Shown here piece by piece: positions 15,503-21,311 of a DNA stretch of 59,235 nt (position 1 is the first letter of the stretch; every line of letters starts with the position of its first letter). This DNA is from Desulfobacterium sp. (GTDB lineage: Bacteria > Desulfobacterota > Desulfobacteria > Desulfobacterales > Desulfobacteraceae). The notes under the pieces are model-generated. The model saw only the letters and a list, made by a program, of their open reading frames with translations, was not told where the DNA came from and made no database searches. The stretch spans positions 1 to 59,235 of the forward strand of contig JAEINR010000027.1 in NCBI GenBank assembly GCA_016342325.1, in the 5' to 3' direction. A program made the position numbers and the translations under genes.

Positions 15503-15655
15503 ATGAACGATAATTTCAAACGGGTTTCAATGGATGATTTTAGCTGGCTGTTTCCAGGTCAAATCGTGCGACTTCGCCTGATTTCACCCGTCTGGATCAG
15601 CCGGGCCGGGGTATCACCTCACATGACACCCTTTGCCGACAAGGGGAGGCCGTGA
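15503..15655 (+). CDS. MNDNFK-type small protein
   Basis: The 50-residue protein starts MNDNFKRVSMDDFSWLFPG and contains IVRLRLISPVWISRAGV. GAGG lies about 11 bases upstream. A frameshifted copy lies at 12483 and a scrap at 15045-15150, so this is a repeated small-gene family in the element. I know no function. The conserved first seven codons and the loss of frame in the other copies suggest this one is the functional member. Confidence 0.4.
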   Translation: MNDNFKRVSMDDFSWLFPGQIVRLRLISPVWISRAGVSPHMTPFADKGRP

Positions 15656-15729
15656 CAGCGCCCCCTTTATCAAGAATTTTTCAACACGATAAAAAGAGCC
15701 ACACACCCGGGAACCAAAGTTTTTAGCCA

Positions 15730-15833
15730 CCGTCAAAGGCGTCCAGGGGAAACGCTTGAGAAGGGGGATAAACTTCACTGACCCCCTTTCCGATCTCCAC
15801 GACCTGACCCCAGTAAAACCCGGAGCAGGTATC
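15730..15833 (+). repeat. 104-bp direct repeat, module B copy
   Basis: Partner of 12653-12756, with only two mismatches. It lies just after the MNDNFK small gene, as in module A. Confidence 0.85.
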
Positions 15834-16113
15834 TCAAGGAGGGGATGCCAAGGCACCTATGACGTTTTTGGTCACACTTGCTATGTCAATCCTGCTTACC
15901 TGGAGGATTGTCATCACCAGATGCATAAAAAATATATTTATAGTCAAAAAATTTGATTTTTGATTGCAACATCCTTGCTTTTTTTTTGTACCGCGAATAA
16001 GCTCTATTCCGTGAAATTAAATGCATAAGCCTTTTGGATAGCATACAGCAGCGACATGTTACTCAGAAAAAAACTGGTGAATAATTAACTTATATTTCAA
16101 ATGAGGTTATTAA
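15834..16113. other. Upstream region of cargo gene 2
   Basis: No gene. 15858-16086 aligns with 13208-13463 in module A. The 27 bases after 16086 are unique and AT-rich, and include ATGAGG as a ribosome site candidate about 12 bases before the ATG of cargo gene 2. Confidence 0.5.
16036..16086 (+). repeat. Landing-site left repeat, copy B
   Basis: Partner of 13413-13463, 46 of 51 identical. Similarity between modules ends at its right end (AATAATT), 27 bases before cargo gene 2. Confidence 0.75.
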
Positions 16114-17574
16114 ATGAAACAAGATGAGTTACATGATTTAATTATTTATCAAGATAGATATTTTGAGATATTAACAGAATTTTTTATAAGTGTGACAGGA
16201 TGTTTACCATTAACTTTTTCTTCGCTTGACAAATTCCCAGAGTCAATTCGGAGGATGTCAAAAACCTTAAGAAACAACCCTAAACAAGCTGAAAAATCAT
16301 TTTATGCATTTTCTGATTTAGAGGTTAATCTTAAGAAATTATATTCAGAGGAGGGAAAGAAAGCATTTAGTTCAGCTAAAAATATAGATGCATGTAAGTT
16401 AAATTTAGGTGGTAGTAGCCGTTTTTTACAAACGCAATTGAATGCTACACGCAGATCTCTCCTATATTCAGATACTGTCTTAATTCCAGACCCAGTTATG
16501 CCTTGGTTAGAAAAAAAGCGAGATGAAGAAAAGTTTAATCATGTAATTCCTCTGCAAATGGTGTTTTTTATACTGCATTTGTCAGATCTTATAGACTCTA
16601 ATTTTGATATCCCACCATTTTTTATTTTCCCTAGTTTTGAAAAAACTTTAGAAGAACATGACCCGCAAACTCAAAAAAATATTAGTCAGCTAATAACTGA
16701 TGTATTTTCTCATTATGTAGACTCAGGTATTACACACCCACAAGATATAATGGAGTTTGCGACTATAAAACCTGAAGAATACATCCAAAAAATTGGAGTA
16801 TCAAAACTTTTTGTATCACCTGGTAGTGAACCTGGTGAATCCGTGAAGGATGCTTTGGTAAATTACAAAGCTGAAATGAGACAATGGCGGTCTGACGAAT
16901 GGTGTGAAAAATTGTTTTCTAATGGTGATATTAGTGTTGTTACTAATGCAATTATCGAACGTATAATTCCGAATTATCATTTATTAGAAAATGCAGATGA
17001 ACTTAGAAGCCATCCATTTTTATGTGTTGATGCTCAGGCTCATTATTATCATCTTATTGCTAAGATGAAAAATACAGTTGTTGCAAATACTGCATCATTT
17101 GATCCTTCTACAGCAGCAATTTTACAATCATTAACGTCTCAAAGGCTGGACTATCTTGCTAACATAAATGATTCACAAATTATTGAATTAAGAAAAACTA
17201 ACGAAAATGTGGAGTTTAGGCGAAAATTAAGAGATCTAATCAATAGTTTACCTGATACTAAACTTGAAGATTTAGGGTATGTCGCAGCAGAAGTTTGTTC
17301 ACATATTGAAAGAGCAATATCTAAGCATGAAAAACAAGTATCTGTATTTAAAAACAAATACAAAGCAAAACATTCATACACAGCTTTAATTGCAGGTGGC
17401 ACTTTAGGTGTAACAATGTTTCCAGTATTAGCCCCTTTTATAAGCGCATTACTTCCTCTTGGATTAACGACTACGGCAGGGAAGTATATTTCAAACAAAT
17501 TGGATGAAAGAGCTGAAGGTGAACAGTTTTCACATTCAATGATGGGCGTAATGTCCCTTGCAAAGGGTAAATGA
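16114..17574 (+). CDS. Unknown 486-aa cassette protein with hydrophobic C-terminal region (cargo 2)
   Basis: The gene is much richer in A and T, with AT-ending codons, than its neighbours, so recent transfer is likely. The protein has no recognised domain. Residues 1-420 look soluble and helical; about 422-459 hold two hydrophobic segments (ALIAGGTLGVTMF and FISALLPLGLTT) before a short charged tail. No signal peptide. An attC of Vibrio superintegron type begins two bases after its stop, so gene plus attC form an integron gene cassette. Such cassettes and satellite cargo often carry antiphage or toxin functions. A defence role with membrane action is possible but unproven. Confidence 0.75.
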   Translation: MKQDELHDLIIYQDRYFEILTEFFISVTGCLPLTFSSLDKFPESIRRMSKTLRNNPKQAEKSFYAFSDLEVNLKKLYSEEGKKAFSSAKNIDACKLNLGGSSRFLQTQLNATRRSLLYSDTVLIPDPVMPWLEKKRDEEKFNHVIPLQMVFFILHLSDLIDSNFDIPPFFIFPSFEKTLEEHDPQTQKNISQLITDVFSHYVDSGITHPQDIMEFATIKPEEYIQKIGVSKLFVSPGSEPGESVKDALVNYKAEMRQWRSDEWCEKLFSNGDISVVTNAIIERIIPNYHLLENADELRSHPFLCVDAQAHYYHLIAKMKNTVVANTASFDPSTAAILQSLTSQRLDYLANINDSQIIELRKTNENVEFRRKLRDLINSLPDTKLEDLGYVAAEVCSHIERAISKHEKQVSVFKNKYKAKHSYTALIAGGTLGVTMFPVLAPFISALLPLGLTTTAGKYISNKLDERAEGEQFSHSMMGVMSLAKGK

Positions 17575-17575
17575 A

Positions 17576-17700
17576 ATATAAAACCTGTTTAAGCTGACAG
17601 CCAACGCGTGGCATTTTTAGCTCCAATTAGTTTTGTGATTAAGGTGCGTGCTGATGACTCATTTTTTTTTGCGTGTCTTCAACTTAACAGGGCGTTAAAT
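17576..17700 (+). other. Integron attC site, Vibrio superintegron (VCR) type
   Basis: The 125-base imperfect palindrome directly follows the cargo 2 stop. The left arm ATATAAAACCTGTTTAAG (17576-17593) matches the complement of the right arm CTTAACAGGGCGTTAAAT (17683-17700). The right core GTTAAAT (17694-17700) fits GTTRRRY. The interior CAACGCGTGGCATTTTTA is a hallmark I know from Vibrio attC repeats, and the length is also typical. The left simple box has diverged (AAAAC rather than TAAC). No integron integrase gene lies in the window. Confidence 0.82.
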
Positions 17701-17742
17701 CGATACATATAAAATATATCTCAACATGCGTTTTTATACATT
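17695..17742 (+). repeat. Landing-site right repeat, copy B
   Basis: Partner of 14879-14926. It starts TTAAAT right after the attC crossover G and ends with ATGCGTTTTTATACATT (17726-17742). A GTTCAG/CTGAAC hairpin with C and G runs follows at 17767-17811. Confidence 0.65.
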
Positions 17743-17851
17743 GGTTCCTTTCCGGATTTTTGCCAGTTCAGGCCCCTGCCATACCATTTGCCCGGGGGGG
17801 GCTGAACTAAGACCCTCCTCTCTCCCGCCAGACCAACCATTTTAAAAATCC

Positions 17852-18226
17852 TTGACAAGCAGATATCGCCTGTGGCAAGGTTTCAGCGTTGTGGCAATAG
17901 TCACAACCTGGTTTGGTCGCCGGAACCCAAAGACGCACAATAAGCGTCTGCATTTATATGTAACGCTTTTTTTGTTCCATACGTCTATTATTGGGCAGTG
18001 TGGGGGATACCTTCGGGTATGCTGGTTTCTTTGGGCCAGTCGACCAACCCCTATGCTGCCCTTTTTTGTTTTTGGTCGAACAATCAGGGCTGAACATTCA
18101 ATCCAAAGAGGCTCTATCATGGAACAACACCGTACCACTTCACCCTTCCCCCTTCCCTACAAAATCAGATCCCACCAATCCCTTAAAATTGAAATTCAGT
18201 GGATGATGGAGGGCTTAGAAAAATGA
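17852..18226 (+). CDS. Possible Ash-like protein of P4-type satellites
   Basis: A 124-codon frame opens with TTG at 17852. Its composition (FGRRNPKTHNKRLH, CGGYLRVCWFLWA, FFVFGRTIRAEHSIQRGS) recalls the Ash/Icd-like frames that precede replication genes in P4-type satellites. In those elements the region also encodes regulatory RNA, and several small stems are visible here (for example GGATACCTTCGGGTATGC near 18005). No clear ribosome site is present. Translation is uncertain; the segment may act mainly as RNA or leader. It ends overlapping the next start. Confidence 0.38.
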   Translation: MTSRYRLWQGFSVVAIVTTWFGRRNPKTHNKRLHLYVTLFLFHTSIIGQCGGYLRVCWFLWASRPTPMLPFFVFGRTIRAEHSIQRGSIMEQHRTTSPFPLPYKIRSHQSLKIEIQWMMEGLEK

Positions 18227-18474
18227 GAATTCCAGAACGTTCACATCTCCGGTTACGGTTGGTTATAAATTTTCTTAAGAAACAGGAAACCGAATTAAAC
18301 AAAGAGATGGCGACATCCCCCGAGGTTTACAATGGCCTTGTCGAAATGTTGACCCTTGTTGCAGAAGATTATGAAAACCTTCTGCACCTGGCAAAAAAAC
18401 GTCAACAAGTATGCCCATTGCCAGTGATGCTTGATCCACAGGAAGTTACGCCAAAAATCTTGAGGGGGATGTAA
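18223..18474 (+). CDS. Small hypothetical protein of the replication operon
   Basis: The 83-residue protein is chosen to start at the ATG at 18223 because GGAGGG lies ten bases upstream. It is helical and charged (FLKKQETELNKEMATS, then LVAEDYENLLHLAKKR). The stop lies two bases before the next start, so it belongs to the operon of four genes to 20240. No family is recognised. Confidence 0.65.
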   Translation: MRIPERSHLRLRLVINFLKKQETELNKEMATSPEVYNGLVEMLTLVAEDYENLLHLAKKRQQVCPLPVMLDPQEVTPKILRGM

Positions 18475-18476
18475 CC

Positions 18477-19475
18477 ATGATTATCAGATCAGAGAATAAA
18501 GACCGGTTCACCGTCATATCAAATGAGTTGCTGAATGATAACCGGATCACTGATAAGGCCCTGGGGACATTGGTCAGACTCCTTTCAAAGCCGGATAATT
18601 GGAATCTCAATATCAACCACCTTGTCAAGACCGGGAAACAGGGGCGAACGGCTATCAGATCATCCATTGCAGAGTTGGAGAAGGCCGGGTATATCCATAG
18701 GCGGGTGACCAGGGGGAAGTCCGGAAGGATTACCGGAACTGAGTATCTTATTTATGAACAGGCCGTCTCCCGGGAAGAGGCCCTGAAGGATCTCCCCCGG
18801 GATGAGCATAAAAGAGCACCGGCCAGGACAAGCTCCCCTTGGATCTCCCCGAATATGGAAAAATCCATCCCCCAGGGCCCACAAGTGGAACATGGGCAAA
18901 CAGCCCCTATGGATGAGACCGGCAACCAGGAAAACCAGAGTCGGAAAAACCGCAGTCAGGAAACAGCCCCTATAACAAATACTAATAATAAACAAACACT
19001 GAGGGTAACAACGACTACTACGCCGGCACCATCGGCCGAGGTCGCCATTGAGGGTGAGGTTGAACAGTCGCCGCAGTCGTCGTATCCTGCCACCGGCTCA
19101 TTGGATTATCTTTTCAACACCATCCCAAAGCAGCACCAGCAACCCATGGTTAAAGCGCTTGTTAACCGGGCTTTGGGTGTCTATTCCATTCCTGAACTGC
19201 AGGAGGCCATTGCCTACTCTTCGGCCAAGGTACGGGGAGGTTCCATGCAGTACAAGGCGTACCTGGACAAGACTCTGAAAAATCAATGGGCCACAGGCTA
19301 CCTGGAGGCCATGGTGGAACAGCCTTCAACCCCTGATTTGTTTTCCCCTGGTGGCTTTACCGGGGGAAGATATCCCAACGGCACCATAACCGGATCCACC
19401 CGGATGGATACAAATTACGCTGTTTGCCTGGACTTTGCCCGGGAAATGAAATTGGAAATGGGGGTGGCATCATGA
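18477..19475 (+). CDS. Replication initiator-like protein with N-terminal winged helix
   Basis: The 332-residue protein has an N-terminal winged helix (about 15-95). TDKALGTLVRLLSKPDNWNL, TGKQGRTAIRSSIAELEKAG and YIHRRVTRG give the layout of phage replication/helix-turn-helix proteins. A long Pro/Ser/Thr-rich linker (about 100-200) leads to a C-terminal helical domain. Its last codons overlap the next start (ATGA). Order with the following loader-like gene matches phage O/P-type modules. This is the second replication-type gene in the element, besides the one at 7526. Confidence 0.7.
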   Translation: MIIRSENKDRFTVISNELLNDNRITDKALGTLVRLLSKPDNWNLNINHLVKTGKQGRTAIRSSIAELEKAGYIHRRVTRGKSGRITGTEYLIYEQAVSREEALKDLPRDEHKRAPARTSSPWISPNMEKSIPQGPQVEHGQTAPMDETGNQENQSRKNRSQETAPITNTNNKQTLRVTTTTTPAPSAEVAIEGEVEQSPQSSYPATGSLDYLFNTIPKQHQQPMVKALVNRALGVYSIPELQEAIAYSSAKVRGGSMQYKAYLDKTLKNQWATGYLEAMVEQPSTPDLFSPGGFTGGRYPNGTITGSTRMDTNYAVCLDFAREMKLEMGVAS

Positions 19476-20011
19476 CAGCCAGTGACATTGACAGGTTCAC
19501 GGAAATAATGGCAGGGATGGCAGAGAATTATCCCAACACTCATTTGTCTAAAAACGGTTTGACCTTGAGGTTCAAGGCGCTTAAAGCGTTCGACATTGAT
19601 CAAGTGTCACAGGCGGCCATTGCCCTTATCCAAACCCACAAGTTTAACACCATGCCCACCACAGCCGATATCATCGCGGCCATGGGCCAGGGTCTCAACG
19701 TTGAAGACCGGGCAGAGATTGAAGCCGTAAAGGTGCTTGAATTTTTCCGTTTGTATGGTCGGAACGGGGACCCGGTGTTTGAAGATCCCACCACAAAGCA
19801 TTTGATGGAAAGCCGATGGCGGTACCGGTCATGGGCAAGCACCATCACAGAATCGGACCTGAAGTGGTGGAGGGTAGAGTTCACCCGCTCTTATATCTCC
19901 CACCATGCCGGAATGAAGACCGGTTATTACATTCCAGCCATGGGAAAAATCAAACAGCTTGCACGAATGGCCGCAAAGTCTTTGTCAGGAAGGGAGGTCC
20001 AGCATGGATAA
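19472..20011 (+). CDS. Helicase-loader-like protein
   Basis: The 179-residue protein begins DIDRFTEIMAGMAENYPNT and continues LRFKALKAFDIDQVSQAAIA and TMPTTADIIAAMGQG. This arrangement recalls the N-terminal domain of phage G39P-type helicase loaders, which bring the replicative helicase to the origin. The ATG at 19472 overlaps the upstream stop and has GGGGGTGG before it; an in-frame start further upstream would lie inside the preceding gene. The C-terminal part is basic and Trp/Tyr-rich. The loader role is inferred from pattern and gene order. Confidence 0.6.
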   Translation: MTASDIDRFTEIMAGMAENYPNTHLSKNGLTLRFKALKAFDIDQVSQAAIALIQTHKFNTMPTTADIIAAMGQGLNVEDRAEIEAVKVLEFFRLYGRNGDPVFEDPTTKHLMESRWRYRSWASTITESDLKWWRVEFTRSYISHHAGMKTGYYIPAMGKIKQLARMAAKSLSGREVQHG

Positions 20012-20240
20012 ATTTATAGCTGAGATCGCCACCAAAATATGTGAGTGCAATTCCCATAATGGATCAGCCCGGGTGGAGATTGCCAACGGTGATGGATTTT
20101 ATGATATCCGCATTCACTCCACGGATGCAAAGGACGTGGGCCTAGGTTACCGGGTGACAAAGGTTCTTGATGAGATTTTTAATCGTTCTGTCTGTCATGC
20201 CCGGGTAAAAATAGGGCCTACTCATATTTCAATGAATTAA
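20004..20240 (+). CDS. Small hypothetical protein, end of the replication operon
   Basis: The 78-residue protein starts at the ATG at 20004, after GGGAGG, overlapping the upstream stop by eight bases. It is a mixed alpha/beta sequence with two or three Cys residues (ICECNSHNG) and no known motif. It closes the four-gene operon and is followed by a terminator. Confidence 0.6.
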   Translation: MDKFIAEIATKICECNSHNGSARVEIANGDGFYDIRIHSTDAKDVGLGYRVTKVLDEIFNRSVCHARVKIGPTHISMN

Positions 20241-20282
20241 ACGCCCAGGGCGAAATAAGGGGAACCACCATCAAACAATCAA

Positions 20283-20316
20283 GGCCAGTTCCTTTACCGG
20301 GGACTGGTCTTTTTTT
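20283..20316 (+). terminator. Rho-independent terminator
   Basis: GGCCAGTTCC (20283-20292) pairs with GGGACTGGTC (20300-20309, two G-U pairs), followed by seven Ts. It ends the element's right-end operon. A short frame after it (about 20316-20466) has no support as a gene. Confidence 0.75.
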
Positions 20317-20451
20317 ATGTGCATACGGACAAAAGGAGCACGGGCCTGTGGGTTCGATTTGATCATGCCGGACCGGTCTATCTTCGGTGAGCTTATCCAG
20401 GTGGCTCAATCATGGGGCCAGAAATTGGGGAAAATCGTTTTTTCATTTTCA

Positions 20452-20472
20452 GGGTTGCTATGGGGTTGTTAG
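20452..20472 (+). repeat. Candidate integrase arm-type site, right
   Basis: Same 21-base segment as 3811-3831 with one mismatch, ending 11 bases before the right attachment repeat. In the circular form it would lie on the opposite side of the core from the left copy. Confidence 0.45.
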
Positions 20473-20483
20473 CAGAATTTACA

Positions 20484-20590
20484 AACTAAAAAAGGCTTCC
20501 AGCGAAAACGCTGAAAGCCTTTATATTCGGTGGTACCGGAGGAGAGACTTGAACTCTCAAGGGCCGAAGCCCGGAGGATTTTGAGTCCTC
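20484..20590. repeat. Right attachment repeat within tRNA-Leu
   Basis: Partner of 3578-3684. It includes the last 60 bases of the tRNA (20531-20590) and the tRNA terminator hairpin (20488-20522, AAGGCTT..CAGCG with CGCTG..AAGCCTT). The element thus restores a complete tRNA gene on integration. Confidence 0.9.
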
Positions 20591-20617
20591 TGCGTCTACC
20601 AATTCCACCACTCCGGC
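20531..20617 (-). tRNA. tRNA-Leu, anticodon CAA
   Basis: The 87-base gene has an encoded CCA end (20531-20533 complement). The acceptor stem is GCCGGAG with CTCCGGT (G-U at the first pair). The anticodon arm is GAGGA-CTCAAAA-TCCTC, so the anticodon is CAA, reading UUG. The long variable arm (CGGGCTTCGGCCC region) is typical of class II Leu tRNA, and the T loop reads GTTCAAGTC. It is the integration target of the element, and a truncated copy lies at 3625-3684. Confidence 0.95.
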
Positions 20618-20657
20618 ATTACTGATCCGTCTCTTTTATGAAATAGAGACGGTTTTG

Positions 20658-21311
20658 TCAATGATTTTTTGCAACCGCACCCAGGATATCAGCCTCGGCC
20701 ACTTCTCCTTCACGCACCACCCTGACGGTATCGCCTGTGACGTCGACCACGGTGGAGCCCTTTCCCCCCTTGAGCTCGCCTGCATCCAGGACCAGATCAA
20801 CACCATTGACAAGATCAGGTGCCAGGTCCCGGACCCGGCTGATACCCTGGGCGCCCGAGATATTTGCACTGGTACCGGTCATGGGGGTTCCCAGCCGTTT
20901 GATCAGGGCCCTTGCCACCGGGTGCTGGGGCATGCGGATGCCGATCTTTCCCGTGTGGGCAGTGAGCACCCCGGGCAGATTGTCCACGGCCTCGAACACA
21001 ATGGTCACATCCCCCGGCCAGAAACGGTCCATCAGGGCAACGGCCGTTTCCGGCACCTGTTTCACCAGGCGTACAAGATCCTGCCGCTCGTTGACCAGCA
21101 CAAGAATGGGATTATCCTGGGGGCGCCGCTTTACCTCGAACACCCGGGCCACGGCTTCGGGGTTGAGGGCGTCCGCAGCAATGCCGTAGAGGCATTTTGC
21201 AGGAAAGATGACGACCCCGCCCTTTTCTATGATGTCGCAGGCCCTTGCCATGGAATCCCCCTGGGGGTCAAGGGGATCCACGGGTATTACAATTTGCTGT
21301 TTACCAGGCAA
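20658..21311 (-). CDS. L-threonylcarbamoyladenylate synthase family (Sua5/YrdC/YciO)
   Basis: The 217-residue protein makes threonylcarbamoyl-AMP, the precursor of t6A in tRNA, if it is a true YrdC/Sua5 enzyme. Signatures are KGGVVIFPAKCLYGIAADA, the KRRPQDNPILVLV loop for substrate binding, the HTGKIGIRMPQHP segment and MTGTSANISG. The start is a TTG overlapping the purE end by 11 bases; an ATG 20 codons later is the alternative. The tight overlap suggests one operon with purD-purE. A YciO-type paralogue without tRNA function cannot be excluded. Confidence 0.88.
   Translation of the reverse strand: MPGKQQIVIPVDPLDPQGDSMARACDIIEKGGVVIFPAKCLYGIAADALNPEAVARVFEVKRRPQDNPILVLVNERQDLVRLVKQVPETAVALMDRFWPGDVTIVFEAVDNLPGVLTAHTGKIGIRMPQHPVARALIKRLGTPMTGTSANISGAQGISRVRDLAPDLVNGVDLVLDAGELKGGKGSTVVDVTGDTVRVVREGEVAEADILGAVAKNH

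Larger units (their letters stand above)
3578..20590. mobile_element. P4-like integrated satellite element at tRNA-Leu
   Basis: The element is bounded by 107-bp direct repeats at 3578-3684 and 20484-20590. The right copy forms the 3' end of tRNA-Leu(CAA). A tyrosine integrase gene starts 135 bases inside the left end. Content is integrase, Fic, AlpA-like regulator, replication initiator with iterons, helicase, S49 peptidase, small HTH protein, cargo genes and a terminal replication-type operon. No capsid, portal, terminase or tail gene is recognisable, which favours a satellite or integrative element over a full prophage. Satellite status is inference. Confidence 0.8.

Noticed and set aside
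20461-20486. Remnant start of a second integrase gene (reads MGLLAEFTN)
   Set aside because: It would point toward the attachment core, opposite to the usual arrangement. A repeated arm-type site fits better, though a relic is not excluded.
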